Shown in pieces: positions 26,997-35,701 of a DNA stretch of 64,000 nucleotides (its first letter is position 1; each line of letters begins with the position of its first letter). Source of the DNA: Paenibacillus paeoniae (lineage in GTDB: Bacteria > Bacillota > Bacilli > Paenibacillales > Paenibacillaceae). The translations under genes were made by a program, and so were the position numbers. The notes beneath the pieces are model-generated. The model was not told the DNA's origin. It saw only the letters and a program-made list of their open reading frames with translations, and did not search any database. The stretch is taken from the NCBI RefSeq assembly GCF_003388735.1, contig NZ_QUBQ01000001.1, forward strand, positions 434,001 through 498,000, read 5' to 3'.

Positions 26997-27002
26997 TATA
27001 AT
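26997..27002 (+). promoter_or_regulatory. -10 element of the substrate-binding protein gene
   Basis: A perfect TATAAT 40 bp before the ATG. The region upstream has only a T-rich -35 substitute, which fits a promoter that needs an activator such as the YesN-type regulator. Confidence 0.4.
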
Positions 27003-27041
27003 GAGCATGTAGCACATAATCAAGAGAGGGGCAAATGATCC

Positions 27042-28751
27042 ATGAACAGCAAAAAATCGTTTCAAGCGCTTATCGTACTGGCGCTTAGCGTCATCCTCGT
27101 GCTTAGCGCTTGCTCGAAGAAAAATGAACCGGCTCCATCGCCGAGTCCGGTGGCGTCGCCAAGCGGCAATGAACAAGGTTCTCCTAATGAGGGAGGGGAT
27201 GGCGGCGAAGTTTCCACGGATCCGCGTTCCAAGGTAAAACCAGTAACCTTTACGCAATACGTACATTATGACTGGTTTACAGCGCCTTCCTGGGAAGAGC
27301 GTCCGCATGGCAAATGGATTACTGATACACTCGGTGTCAAGATGGAGCCGATACAGTCCAATGGTGCTGCAGCTCAGCGCCTGAACTCCATGATCGTATC
27401 CAACGAACTGCCGGATGCGATTGTGCTGGACAAAGGTAAGGATGTAGAGCGTCTGGTAGACGCAGGCAAGCTGGTTGCGCTTGACCCTTATCTGGAGAAA
27501 TATCCGGAGTTTGTTGCAGCGATCGGCGAAGAGACGCTGAACATGCTGCGCAGCGCCGACGGCAAGCTTTACCAAATTCCGAACTGGTACATTAACGGCG
27601 ACCAAGGCAACGGCAACGCGGCCTACATCGTCAACAAGAAAATTCATAAAGATTTGGGCTCCCCTCCGCTTGAGACTTGGGATGACCTTGAAGCTTATTT
27701 GAAACAAGTGAAGGAAAAGCATCCGAACATTATTCCTTTTGATGCGGGTGAAGTACGCGACGGTTCCGAGCTGCAATTGCTTGGCATGCTGTATAGCGGC
27801 GCGGCGAATGGGAATACGCCTCATTACATCTCGCCAGGCGGCATATTCGGCGTACCGCAAGGCGACAAGATCGTCTCCATCTTCCAGGATGAGTCCTTCA
27901 AGGAAGCGGCGCTTTATACGAGCCGTCTGTTCCGTCAAGGCTTGACATCCCAGGATATGTTCACGCAAACCCGCGACCAAATCAATGAGAAGCTAAGAGC
28001 GGGCAATGTCGCTGTATTCGCAGCATACGACGCCGTAGTTGAAGGCATTGGACGCGAAGCGAACAACACACTTAAAGCCAAAGATCCAGAAGCGGGTTAT
28101 GATGTGATCTGGCCAGTACACAAGGCGGGCGTAGATAGAAATCAGGTGTTCCCGTCCGGTTACAATGCACTTGGCTGGAACGTCAACGTCATTACGACCA
28201 AGGCTTCTGATCCTGAAGCGATCTTCGCTTACATGAACTGGGCAACGAGCGAAGAAGGTCAACGCGTATTCTTCTTTGGTCCTCCGGGACTGTTCTATGA
28301 CGACGTACTAGACGGTGTGCCGGTACCGAATGATGCTTACATCAACCGCGATCTCAAAAAATACGATGAGCTGAAAATCGGCGAATTCAACTGGTATGGC
28401 AATACGGTTTATATCGATACGACAAAAGGCAAGCGTGAGCAATTGCTGTCAGAGGAAGCGCAAGATTGGACGACAGTCGGTCAGACGACCATATCGTTCA
28501 AGACGTCCAAAAACATTACGGAGTTCTCCAATCTGACGCCGGTTCCAACGTCGGAAGAAGGCATTATTATGCAGCGTCTGACGGATTACTACAAGCAAGC
28601 TGTATCTCAGATCGTCTTCGCAAAGACTGACGCGGAAGTGGTTTCACTTATCGAGAAGGCCGATAAGGATACGCAAGGTTTGGGCTACCAAAAACTGCTG
28701 GACTGGAAGAGCACTAAGTGGAAAGAGAATCTTGAAATTATGAAAAAATAA
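27042..28751 (+). CDS. Sugar ABC transporter substrate-binding lipoprotein (LplA-like)
   Basis: A 569-residue extracellular binding protein. The signal peptide ends in LSAC (lipid-modified Cys24) followed by a Pro/Ser/Gly-rich tether (~28-65) and a type 1 extracellular solute-binding fold. The large size and the NWYINGDQGNGNAAYIVNK segment resemble the LplA/YtcQ group that work with LplB/LplC permeases. The ribosome site AGAGAGGGGC precedes the start. Separate promoter, cre-like site and terminator suggest much higher expression than the permeases, as binding proteins need. The sugar bound cannot be told; no glycosidase is in the cluster. Confidence 0.93.
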   Translation: MNSKKSFQALIVLALSVILVLSACSKKNEPAPSPSPVASPSGNEQGSPNEGGDGGEVSTDPRSKVKPVTFTQYVHYDWFTAPSWEERPHGKWITDTLGVKMEPIQSNGAAAQRLNSMIVSNELPDAIVLDKGKDVERLVDAGKLVALDPYLEKYPEFVAAIGEETLNMLRSADGKLYQIPNWYINGDQGNGNAAYIVNKKIHKDLGSPPLETWDDLEAYLKQVKEKHPNIIPFDAGEVRDGSELQLLGMLYSGAANGNTPHYISPGGIFGVPQGDKIVSIFQDESFKEAALYTSRLFRQGLTSQDMFTQTRDQINEKLRAGNVAVFAAYDAVVEGIGREANNTLKAKDPEAGYDVIWPVHKAGVDRNQVFPSGYNALGWNVNVITTKASDPEAIFAYMNWATSEEGQRVFFFGPPGLFYDDVLDGVPVPNDAYINRDLKKYDELKIGEFNWYGNTVYIDTTKGKREQLLSEEAQDWTTVGQTTISFKTSKNITEFSNLTPVPTSEEGIIMQRLTDYYKQAVSQIVFAKTDAEVVSLIEKADKDTQGLGYQKLLDWKSTKWKENLEIMKK

Positions 28752-28760
28752 TTGTGCCAC

Positions 28761-28826
28761 AACCCCTTCGACTTTGCGTTGATTGCTGATAGACGGCAAC
28801 CGGCGCAAAAGTCGAAGGGGGTTTCA
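28761..28826 (+). terminator. Rho-independent terminator of the binding-protein gene
   Basis: The 28761-28778 arm pairs with 28804-28824 (CCCCTTCGACTTT against AAAGTCGAAGGGG) with a ~25-nt loop; the tail is TTTCATT. Confidence 0.75.
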
Positions 28827-28840
28827 TTAAGGAATAGGAA

Positions 28841-28888
28841 AGAGGGGCCGCTTTCGAAGGTTGTATAACCTGCGAGAGCGGCCCCTCT
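28841..28888 (-). terminator. Terminator of the yutG-like gene
   Basis: The 12-bp arms AGAGGGGCCGCT (28841-28852) and AGCGGCCCCTCT (28877-28888) form a strong GC stem. Read leftward it is followed by a T-rich tail (TTCCTATTCC), as expected for the minus-strand gene that ends at 28899. Confidence 0.75.
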
Positions 28889-28898
28889 TACTTGCGGC

Positions 28899-29441
28899 TT
28901 AGTCGAGCGGCGGAGTTGTAACGCCTTCGCGCTCGGCTTGTCTGCGATGGGCGATGCGGCTTGCTGCGGAGGCGGCAATAGCACCGACAATATCATCGAG
29001 GAAAGTATGGATTTCGCCGTCGGTTTTGCTGTTCAGGCGGACGAGTATGCCTGGCTTTAATTTATCGACATAGCCGAAGTTCGTAAAACCGATGCTCCCG
29101 TATACGTTCACGATCGACAAAGCCAATATTTCATCGCAGCCATACAAGCCTTCATCATGCTTGATCATGTCTTGCAGCGGAGGCAGCAGCTTGCCTTCCT
29201 CAGCAAGCATATCCAGTTGGATCCCGGTCAGCACGGCGTTCTGCACCTCACGCTTGGACAATACGGCATCCACATGCTCCAGGCAATCATCCGCCGTCAG
29301 ACCTGGAAAATAATCCTTCTGCAAGAAGAGCACCAGCTCGGCAATATCCCCTTTGGTCACTCCTCGTTTGGCGAGCCATTCATCCGTTGCAGCAGCTACT
29401 TTCGAGCTGTTCAGGCTGTAAGTATTCGAGTTCTCGTTCAA
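28899..29441 (-). CDS. yutG: Phosphatidylglycerophosphatase A-related protein YutG
   Basis: A 180-residue soluble protein of the PgpA/YutG group. The segment FGYVDKLKPGILVRLN and the C-terminal HTFLDDIVGAIAASAASRIAH match that group, with conserved aspartates for a phosphatase-like site. Unlike classical PgpA it has no obvious membrane helices beyond the hydrophobic C-terminal helix. The start is a TTG at 29441 with GAGGGGGA in front. It stands alone, divergent from gerM. Enzyme activity in Bacillales homologues is inferred from family membership. Confidence 0.85.
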   Translation of the reverse strand: MNENSNTYSLNSSKVAAATDEWLAKRGVTKGDIAELVLFLQKDYFPGLTADDCLEHVDAVLSKREVQNAVLTGIQLDMLAEEGKLLPPLQDMIKHDEGLYGCDEILALSIVNVYGSIGFTNFGYVDKLKPGILVRLNSKTDGEIHTFLDDIVGAIAASAASRIAHRRQAEREGVTTPPLD

Positions 29442-29570
29442 TGTGGTTCCCCCTCATGATTTTATGGACAAAACTGGTCTAAAACAGGGAAGGGCTCGTA
29501 TACATATTACTACAAATGAGGAGTTGTACAAAGCCGACAGGCTAAAATCAATTGGGGAGGAATTATCTAC

Positions 29571-30635
29571 ATGATTCAAAAAAAATGGATTCGCCGCACC
29601 GCATACGTTGCCCTTATGGCACTGCCCGTTCTAACCGCGGGATGCGGATTGTTCTCACAGCAAACAAGCAAATCAATCGATCCGCCGCAACAAGTGGAGC
29701 AGACCGATGGGATCGAGGGTGAAAGCGAGCCTACCGGACAGGCTCCGGCTGAGGGCATAACCGCCTCTACGCTTACGGTCTACTTGCAGGACAGCAATGG
29801 CTATTTGGCACCCGTTACGGTGCCTGCAGCATTGACTGAAAAGGAATCAGCACCGCAGAAGGCATTGGAAATTATGGTGGACAGCGGCGCTTACGCTTCC
29901 CTTCTGCCAGAAGACTTCCGTGCCCTCATCCCTCAAGGTACGCAGGTGCTGTCCTATGATTACGATGTGGAGCACAAAATCGCTAAAATCAATTTGTCCG
30001 AGGCGTTCACGGATTACCCGGAGCAGGATGAGCGAGCTATCGTCGAAGCGATTACATGGACGCTGACGGCCATGAGCGGCATCCAAGGTGTAGAGCTTCA
30101 AGTGGAGGGCGAGCCGCTTGAGGAGATGCCGGTAGCGGGCTTCCCGATTCAAGGCGAGCTGACGCGCACGATCGGCATCAATATCGAGCAGGCGGACGGC
30201 GTGAACATCACAAGCTCCTATCCGGTTACCCTGTATTTCTCCGCTGAGACGCTGCATGAGGAGCAATATTATGTGCCGGTTACCAGACTTATCGAGCGTT
30301 CAGATTCGACGGCGCACGCCGCACTTGAGCAATTGATCGAAGGACCGCTTGATAAGAAGAAGCTGACAAGTGTCATACTGCCCGATGTGGCAGTAACGAA
30401 CATCGAAGAGAAAGACGGCGTTCTCGTAGTGGATCTGCAAGACGAGGCTTACGTAACAGGCCAGCTCATCCCATCCGAGATGCTGCAAGCTGTCGTCCTG
30501 TCGCTGACGGAGAGCACGAATGCGTCGCAGGTCCAGATCCGAATTAATGGGGAGACGAACCTGGTCGACGACAGCAACAATTCCTATAGTAAGCCAGTAG
30601 GCAGACCGCATCATGTGAATGCGCTGAAATCGTAA
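29571..30635 (+). CDS. gerM: GerM sporulation/germination lipoprotein
   Basis: A 354-residue exported lipoprotein. The signal peptide ends at the lipobox LTAGC (Cys25), then a short polar linker and two GerMN domains in tandem (about 65-195 and 205-345), seen in the repeated pattern of alternating strands with PQKALEIMV / AHAALEQLIEGP. In B. subtilis GerM works with SpoIIQ-SpoIIIAH-type complexes across the forespore membranes. GGGGAGGA precedes the ATG. Its position before rph is the same as in B. subtilis. Confidence 0.95.
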   Translation: MIQKKWIRRTAYVALMALPVLTAGCGLFSQQTSKSIDPPQQVEQTDGIEGESEPTGQAPAEGITASTLTVYLQDSNGYLAPVTVPAALTEKESAPQKALEIMVDSGAYASLLPEDFRALIPQGTQVLSYDYDVEHKIAKINLSEAFTDYPEQDERAIVEAITWTLTAMSGIQGVELQVEGEPLEEMPVAGFPIQGELTRTIGINIEQADGVNITSSYPVTLYFSAETLHEEQYYVPVTRLIERSDSTAHAALEQLIEGPLDKKKLTSVILPDVAVTNIEEKDGVLVVDLQDEAYVTGQLIPSEMLQAVVLSLTESTNASQVQIRINGETNLVDDSNNSYSKPVGRPHHVNALKS

Positions 30636-30656
30636 AACATAGGTGTGAGCGAATAA

Positions 30657-30703
30657 AAGACTGACCCGGCGGAGCAGTTGCCGCTAAGGGTCAGTCTTTT
30701 TTA
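30657..30703 (+). terminator. Rho-independent terminator of gerM
   Basis: AAAGACTGACCC pairs with GGGTCAGTCTTT with a ~20-nt loop and a run of T residues ending at 30703. Confidence 0.85.
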
Positions 30704-30822
30704 TTTTCATAGGAATTTGACACATGGAGCACTGTAATTTGCGCCTTTAGATGCATTCCTTTCATGACTTTGTTAGAATAGAAAGGGTTGAAAATGGATG
30801 AATGATTCAGGAGGCTTATCAA

Positions 30823-31563
30823 ATGAGAAATGACAGCCGGGAGCCGAACCAGCTTCGGCCGGTATCGATTACGACGAATGTAAACAAACACGCAGAAGGT
30901 TCGGTCTTGATCGAGGTAGGCGATACGAAGGTTATCTGTACGGCCAGCATTGAGGAACGTGTGCCTCCTTTTATGAAGGGACAAGGCAAAGGCTGGATTA
31001 ACGCAGAATATTCGATGTTGCCGCGCGCAACCCATTCGCGTAATCAACGCGAGTCTGCCAGAGGCAAGCTCACGGGACGCACGATGGAGATTCAACGCCT
31101 TATTGGCAGAGCGCTGCGATCTGTAGTCGATCTGAGCGCGCTAGGCGAGCGTACGATTACGTTGGATTGCGATGTGATTCAAGCCGACGGCGGCACGCGT
31201 ACAACGTCCATTACGGGCGCCTTCGTGGCATTGGCTCTTGCGGTGCATCATATTTCGAAGACGGTCTCCTTCAATAAATATCCGATTCGCGATTTTCTTG
31301 CTTCCGTTAGTGTAGGCGTTATTCAGGAAAGAGCGCTGCTCGATCTGAATTACGAGGAGGATTCGAAGGCGAAGGTTGATATGAACGTTGTTATGACGGG
31401 TCAAGGCAAATTCGTTGAAGTGCAAGGAACGGGCGAAGATGCGCCGTTCTCGCGTGAGGAACTTAATGAGCTGCTTGCGCTTGGTGAGGCTGGAATCGCC
31501 GAATTGATCGAGAAGCAGCGTGAAGTTCTGGGAGAAGTTGCCGCTCGCATAGGGGTTAAGTAA
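30823..31563 (+). CDS. rph: Ribonuclease PH
   Basis: A 246-residue phosphorolytic 3'-to-5' exonuclease that trims tRNA precursors. The RNase PH block [20 protein letters not shown], the active-site [15 protein letters not shown] and the [20 protein letters not shown] stretch are all present. AGGAGG at 30808-30813 is 9 nt before the ATG at 30823; an upstream ATG (30802) precedes the ribosome site and is rejected. rdgB follows with no gap, so they form a two-gene operon. Confidence 0.96.
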   Translation: MRNDSREPNQLRPVSITTNVNKHAEGSVLIEVGDTKVICTASIEERVPPFMKGQGKGWINAEYSMLPRATHSRNQRESARGKLTGRTMEIQRLIGRALRSVVDLSALGERTITLDCDVIQADGGTRTTSITGAFVALALAVHHISKTVSFNKYPIRDFLASVSVGVIQERALLDLNYEEDSKAKVDMNVVMTGQGKFVEVQGTGEDAPFSREELNELLALGEAGIAELIEKQREVLGEVAARIGVK

Positions 31564-32223
31564 ATGACGAGAAACTGGCTTGAAGGTCATGATACCGTAG
31601 TCGTGGCTACCAAAAACGCCGGCAAAGTGAAGGAATTCGCTCATGCGCTCCAGAAGCTGGGGAAAGCTGTTGTCAGTCTGCACGACTATCCTTCCATTCC
31701 TGACATTGTCGAGGATGGAGATACTTTCGCGGCTAACGCTCGGCTTAAGGCAAAGGCAACTGGAGACGCGCTGGGCGTGCCTGCCTTGGCAGATGACTCC
31801 GGCTTATGCGTTGATGCGCTGGAAGGAAGACCAGGCGTCTATTCCGCACGTTACGCGGGTGAGGGGGCGGCTGATTCCGCTAATAACGCGAAGCTGCTGC
31901 AGGAACTGAGCCAGATTGGCGCTGCATTGGCGGAGCCTGAACTAAGTGACGGCTCGAAACCGCTCAGCCGCGCTCAATTCGTATGCGCGCTCGCGCTGTA
32001 TGATCCCGCGACAGGTGAGTTTATCGAAGCGGAGGGCACCGTTGACGGCATTATAACGGATCGTCCGCATGGCGACGGAGGTTTCGGCTATGACCCGTTG
32101 TTCTGGCTTCCTCAGCTTGGCAGAGGGATGGCAGAGCTGTCCAAGGAAGAGAAGGGCGCTATCAGCCATCGAGGCGAGGCTTTGAAGCTGCTGATGACGA
32201 AGCTCGGAATCCATAATGAATAA
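31564..32223 (+). CDS. rdgB: XTP/dITP diphosphatase (RdgB/HAM1 family)
   Basis: A 219-residue house-cleaning enzyme that hydrolyses non-canonical purine nucleoside triphosphates. The substrate motif ATKNAGKVKEF (S/T-x-N-x-x-K) lies near residue 16, then ADDSGLCVDALEGRPGVYSARYAG, the FGYDPLFW block and the late ISHRGEAL. Its ATG directly follows the rph stop. The B. subtilis equivalent (ysnA) sits in the same place. Confidence 0.96.
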   Translation: MTRNWLEGHDTVVVATKNAGKVKEFAHALQKLGKAVVSLHDYPSIPDIVEDGDTFAANARLKAKATGDALGVPALADDSGLCVDALEGRPGVYSARYAGEGAADSANNAKLLQELSQIGAALAEPELSDGSKPLSRAQFVCALALYDPATGEFIEAEGTVDGIITDRPHGDGGFGYDPLFWLPQLGRGMAELSKEEKGAISHRGEALKLLMTKLGIHNE

Positions 32224-32234
32224 GGCAATATGAG

Positions 32235-32276
32235 AAATGGCGATGCTCAGGATGGTAATCCTGTCATCGCCATTTT
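32235..32276. terminator. Hairpin terminator shared by rdgB and asnB
   Basis: AAATGGCGATG (32235-32245) pairs with CATCGCCATTT (32265-32275), with an inner AGGAT/ATCCT stem and a 4-nt loop. T-rich and A-rich flanks suit both directions. It is almost a copy of the hairpin after spoVID (58971-59006). Confidence 0.8.
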
Positions 32277-32294
32277 CTGTTCAGGAGTTGCTCG

Positions 32295-34139
32295 CTATCC
32301 CACTGTAACTTTATACTGCTTCAGCCACACATTGACTTGATAGAGATAGGCAAAAAGCTGGGGACCGGACATGAGCTGACCGAACCATGGGAGATTCGAG
32401 CTGGCGGAATCGGATTCTGCGAGTTCCCTTACCTTTTTCACATTAATTAAGGGAAGCAGAGGAGAGGTAGGATCGTTTAATACATCCAGCAGCAAGCCTT
32501 TGACCGCAGCCAAATAGTTTGGGTTATGCGTCTTCGGATAAGGGCTCTTCTTCCTCCACAGGACGTCATCGGGGAGAGCGCCTTGCAGCGCTGTGCGCAA
32601 AATCCCTTTCTCCCGGGTGCCTGCCGTCTTGATTTCCCAGGGTATGTTCCACACATATTCCACCAACCGGTGGTCGCAGAAGGGAACGCGAACTTCAAGT
32701 CCGGCAGCCATGCTCATCCGATCTTTCCTGTCTAGCAGCGTAGGCATGAACCGGGTTATGTTCAAATAAGACATGCGGCGCATCCGTCTACGGGTCTCAT
32801 CCTCGCCATCCAATTGTGGAACTTCTGCAACTGCATCGGCATATCGGTCTCCGATATATTCAGCCGGCCTGATCCAGGCCGCGATATCAGGGGACAACAG
32901 ATCCGCGCGCATCCCAGTTGCGAGTGACCATGGGAAAGTATCGGCCTTCAGTGCCTCCTCCCGATGAAACCACGGATAGCCGCCGAATATTTCATCCGCC
33001 GCTTCTCCTGAGATGGCCACAGTCGCCCCTTTTTTGATCTCATGACAGAAGAGCAGCAAGGAAGCGTCCACATCTGCCATGCCCGGCAAATCACGTGCTA
33101 TCGTGGCATTGTGCAACGCGGCGACCAGCTCCGGTGTATCGAATTGAATCGGATGATGAATCGTGCCGAGATGCGAGGTCATTCGTTCGATCCAGGGTGC
33201 ATCGCTATTCGGCTGGAAAGCATGTGCCTTAAAATGTTTGTCGTTGTCTCGGTAATCGACCGAATACGTATGGACGTTGCCCTGCCCGTTCTTAGTGTAA
33301 TAATTAACAGCCAGCGTCGTAAGTGCGCTTGAATCCAGCCCGCCTGACAGGAGCGTGCATACCGGCACATCGGAAATAAGCTGGCGGATGACCGTGTCCT
33401 CCAGCAACTCTCCGACATGCTCCGCTGTTTGTTGCACATCATGCTCATGCGGGGCGCTCCTAAGCTGCCAGTACGTAATCGTTTTGACGCCCGCCCGGTT
33501 CACGACCATGCATTGTCCCGGTTTTAATTCGCTTATTCCTTTATAGACGCCATGACCTGGCGTTCTCGCCGGTCCGATGACGAAGATTTCGGCTAAGCCT
33601 TCTGCATCCACTTCCGCCTTCACTGCCGAGTGCTCTAGAATGCTTTTCGGCTCCGAGCCAAAAATAAACAAGCCGTCCCGCTGGCTGAAAAACAGCGGTT
33701 TGACGCCCAGACGGTCTCTTGCAAGGAACAGTTCCTGCGCGGTTGAATCCCAGATTGCAAAGGCGAATATGCCATTGAACCGTTCTACGCATGCCCTTCC
33801 CCACTCCATAAAGGCGACAAGCAGCACTTCCGTGTCGCAGGTTGTCGTAAAGGAGCGTCCTCGGCTCTGAAGCTCCTTCTTTAGCTCTGGAGCATTATAT
33901 AGCTCTCCGTTATAGACGATCACATATTTGTCGTCTCCCGTATACCGAATCATGGGCTGGGCGCCATTCTCCGGGTCCATGACGGAGAGGCGGCGATGTC
34001 CAAGCGCGCAATGCGTTGTAATCCAGGTACCCGCCGCATCAGGTCCGCGCGGGGCGAGTGTATCTGTCATTCGCTCCAGATTGTCGCTTTCTTTGGTCAA
34101 GTCGCTGTTCCAATCCATCCAGCCGGTAATTCCGCACAT
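32295..34139 (-). CDS. asnB: Glutamine-hydrolysing asparagine synthetase
   Basis: A 614-residue enzyme that makes asparagine from aspartate, ATP and glutamine. It must begin at the ATG of 34139, because the class II glutaminase needs Cys2 at the N-terminus (MCGITGW); an in-frame ATG three codons earlier would block this. The glutaminase domain fills ~1-205 and the synthetase domain follows with the PP-loop SGGLDSSAL. B. subtilis has three paralogues (asnB, asnH, asnO) and 614 residues equals the sporulation-linked AsnO type, but I keep the general name. The gene is divergent from an unknown gene with overlapping promoters. Confidence 0.93.
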   Translation of the reverse strand: MCGITGWMDWNSDLTKESDNLERMTDTLAPRGPDAAGTWITTHCALGHRRLSVMDPENGAQPMIRYTGDDKYVIVYNGELYNAPELKKELQSRGRSFTTTCDTEVLLVAFMEWGRACVERFNGIFAFAIWDSTAQELFLARDRLGVKPLFFSQRDGLFIFGSEPKSILEHSAVKAEVDAEGLAEIFVIGPARTPGHGVYKGISELKPGQCMVVNRAGVKTITYWQLRSAPHEHDVQQTAEHVGELLEDTVIRQLISDVPVCTLLSGGLDSSALTTLAVNYYTKNGQGNVHTYSVDYRDNDKHFKAHAFQPNSDAPWIERMTSHLGTIHHPIQFDTPELVAALHNATIARDLPGMADVDASLLLFCHEIKKGATVAISGEAADEIFGGYPWFHREEALKADTFPWSLATGMRADLLSPDIAAWIRPAEYIGDRYADAVAEVPQLDGEDETRRRMRRMSYLNITRFMPTLLDRKDRMSMAAGLEVRVPFCDHRLVEYVWNIPWEIKTAGTREKGILRTALQGALPDDVLWRKKSPYPKTHNPNYLAAVKGLLLDVLNDPTSPLLPLINVKKVRELAESDSASSNLPWFGQLMSGPQLFAYLYQVNVWLKQYKVTVG

Positions 34140-34175
34140 CCTTCTCATTCCTCTCTATGCTGGACTCCAGTTGCG

Positions 34176-34211
34176 ATCATAACAGTTATATGCTGAAAAA
34201 AGGGATATAAT
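34176..34211. promoter_or_regulatory. Overlapping divergent promoters of asnB and the 34289 gene
   Basis: Leftward: an extended -10 TGT-TATGAT on the minus strand (hexamer at 34176-34181). Rightward: a perfect TATAAT at 34206-34211. Neither has a good -35. Their spacing means polymerase on one would hinder the other. A small hairpin (CTGTCC 34214-34219 with GGGACAG 34237-34243) starts the rightward transcript. Confidence 0.45.
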
Positions 34212-34288
34212 GTCTGTCCGACGGGGGAAGCTAAGAGGGACAGCATGGTGCTGAGAGGCAATTTCAAAATGGAAGGAATGGGCATGGA

Positions 34289-34630
34289 ATGATGGATGAG
34301 CATCGTTATGAAGAAAGATTTGAAGGCAGCAAAACCTTCTATGTGTCCGTACAGGCCGGGCAAATACTAGAGGATCAAGGAGCGGCAGCCTATGAGCTGG
34401 AGATTTATACGAATGCTGACCAGGTCAATCTGCTCAGGGAGCTGTTTGAAGAGCTGGCATCGATGGATGAAGCACAAACCTTCCACTTCGCAGGCAGTCC
34501 TTTCTCGCCGAATAATGACGAGGCGCTGAACGGCGCATACGACGACATTATTGGTCGCATCTATCGGCTGCTGCATGAATGCGGAACCAGCGATACGAAG
34601 CGTCATATTGAATCGATGGAACTATTTTAA
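34289..34630 (+). CDS. Small acidic protein of unknown function
   Basis: A 113-residue soluble protein, not recognised. It begins ATG-ATG with GGAAGG 11 nt upstream. The composition is acidic and the sequence looks globular and alpha/beta: YVSVQAGQI and YELEIYTNADQVNLLRELFEEL suggest a strand followed by an amphipathic helix; there is no signal peptide, membrane segment or cysteine cluster. It lies between asnB (divergent) and the P-loop gene, which has its own promoter, so no operon partner is apparent. Confidence 0.7.
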   Translation: MMDEHRYEERFEGSKTFYVSVQAGQILEDQGAAAYELEIYTNADQVNLLRELFEELASMDEAQTFHFAGSPFSPNNDEALNGAYDDIIGRIYRLLHECGTSDTKRHIESMELF

Positions 34631-34676
34631 TGGAGAGAGGAGAGGGATATAGTGGATACTCTTCGAGAGACATCCA

Positions 34677-34685
34677 TGTTATAAT
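34677..34685 (+). promoter_or_regulatory. Extended -10 element of the P-loop kinase-like gene
   Basis: TG-T-TATAAT, a perfect extended -10, 30 bp before the ATG. No -35 hexamer is evident, which extended -10 promoters tolerate. Confidence 0.5.
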
Positions 34686-34715
34686 TTGTCCTAAAATGTT
34701 TTGGGGGCGAATGGG

Positions 34716-35306
34716 ATGCAAAAGCTGGTGTTTTTTGTAGGAGTAGCAGGTACGGGGAAGACGACGGTCGCTTTGAAGCTTAGCCGATTTATGCCCGCGG
34801 CATTTCTTGACCGGGATACGATTGGCGGCAGATTCGTAGAGGCTATTCTCGAGATGAAGGGGCTGGACCCGAAAGACCGCGATTCCGATTTCTATAAAAA
34901 GAACTTGCGCGATTTGGAATATGACACGGCTAAGGATGTCTGTATTGAGAACTTGGCTGCGGGGCAAAACGTTTTTATGATCTCGCCGTTTACAGCGGAG
35001 CTGAAAAACCGGGAGTGGATCGAGGACGTCCTTGCTGCCGCAGAGCTGACGAAAGAGCAGGTCGATGTGAAGGTAATTGTCGTTACTTTGCAGGACATGG
35101 AATTGCAGCATAATCGGATAGTGGCCAGAGGAACGGAGCGCGATACGTGGAAGCTGGAGCATTGGGGCGACTTCCAGAAACGGGTCGATTTTGTACCTGC
35201 GATTCAATGGGATATTCCTGAGAGCAGCATCCTGGTCTTCGACAACAGCGGCGAACTTACGGATGCGAAGGTAGAGCAATTGCGCAGCTTTGCGCTTGGC
35301 GAGTAA
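34716..35306 (+). CDS. P-loop kinase-like ATP-binding protein
   Basis: A 196-residue protein with an N-terminal Walker A motif GVAGTGKT (9-16) directly after the first strand, AFLDRDTIGG as the kinase-like second segment, and a late VKVIVVTLQD / ARGTERDTWK with arginines that could form a lid. This is the layout of small-molecule kinases of the zeta-toxin/AAA_33 type. The start follows a TGGGGGCGA ribosome site. No antitoxin-like partner lies next to it, so a housekeeping kinase of unknown substrate is more likely than a toxin. Confidence 0.75.
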   Translation: MQKLVFFVGVAGTGKTTVALKLSRFMPAAFLDRDTIGGRFVEAILEMKGLDPKDRDSDFYKKNLRDLEYDTAKDVCIENLAAGQNVFMISPFTAELKNREWIEDVLAAAELTKEQVDVKVIVVTLQDMELQHNRIVARGTERDTWKLEHWGDFQKRVDFVPAIQWDIPESSILVFDNSGELTDAKVEQLRSFALGE

Positions 35307-35329
35307 CATATAAGCAGAATTTATTTGAG

Positions 35330-35364
35330 CTCCCGGCATACGTTGTCTTGCCTGGAGTTTTTTT
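35330..35364 (+). terminator. Rho-independent terminator after the P-loop kinase-like gene
   Basis: CTCCCGGCA (35330-35338) pairs with TGCCTGGAG (35349-35357), followed by seven T residues. Confidence 0.8.
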
Positions 35365-35407
35365 ATCTCGGGAGTTGCGGCTATTGTAGCTAACCGGATT
35401 TTTCGTA

Positions 35408-35453
35408 TAAAAAAAGCTGCTTAGCAAGCCGGAATCGACTTCGCAAAGCAGCT
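35408..35453 (-). terminator. Terminator of the tRNA-Arg gene
   Basis: On the minus strand AGCTGCTTTGC pairs with GCTAAGCAGCT, followed by a run of seven T residues. Confidence 0.82.
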
Positions 35454-35467
35454 GTATGTGTCATTCA

Positions 35468-35544
35468 TGGCGTCCCAGGAGGGATTCGAACCCCCGACAA
35501 CTCGCTTAGAAGGCGAGTGCTCTATCCGACTGAGCTACTGGGAC
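35468..35544 (-). tRNA. tRNA-Arg (anticodon TCT), CCA encoded
   Basis: The minus strand folds as a standard cloverleaf of 77 nt. Acceptor GTCCCAG pairs with CTGGGAC, discriminator G and an encoded CCA (35468-35470). The D arm is TAGCTCAGTCGGATAGAGCA, the anticodon arm CTCGC-CTTCTAA-GCGAG gives TCT, which reads AGA, and the T arm has GTTCGAAT. It is a lone tRNA with its own promoter and terminator. Confidence 0.97.
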
Positions 35545-35555
35545 GCGTGAGTAAT

Positions 35556-35585
35556 AATATAGCATGGCTGCTGGAGGTTTTGCAA
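35556..35585 (-). promoter_or_regulatory. Promoter of tRNA-Arg
   Basis: On the minus strand TTGCAA (35585-35580), an 18-nt spacer and TATATT (35561-35556). The start would fall about five bases before the mature tRNA. Confidence 0.6.
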
Positions 35586-35641
35586 GACATTTTTTAGATA
35601 TTATCAAAAAAACTTCGGCATTTTTTTCTTGCGACCAGGCG

Positions 35642-35650
35642 TGGTATAAT
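35642..35650 (+). promoter_or_regulatory. Extended -10 promoter before the tig-upstream gene
   Basis: TG-G-TATAAT is a perfect extended -10, preceded by a T-rich -35 region. Transcription would begin near 35657, about 60 nt before the proposed AUU start. Confidence 0.6.
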
Positions 35651-35701
35651 CGTACGCAAGATTGCAGGATGATTCCTGAAGCCAAAAAAAGGGGTTACTC
35701 G

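Noticed and set aside
26946..27980. 344-codon open frame on the minus strand
   Set aside because: Antisense to the substrate-binding lipoprotein gene, which has signal peptide, lipobox and ribosome site.
34716..35306. Zeta-type toxin
   Set aside because: The P-loop layout is similar, but no antitoxin gene is adjacent and the gene has a housekeeping-type promoter, so a kinase of unknown role is safer.
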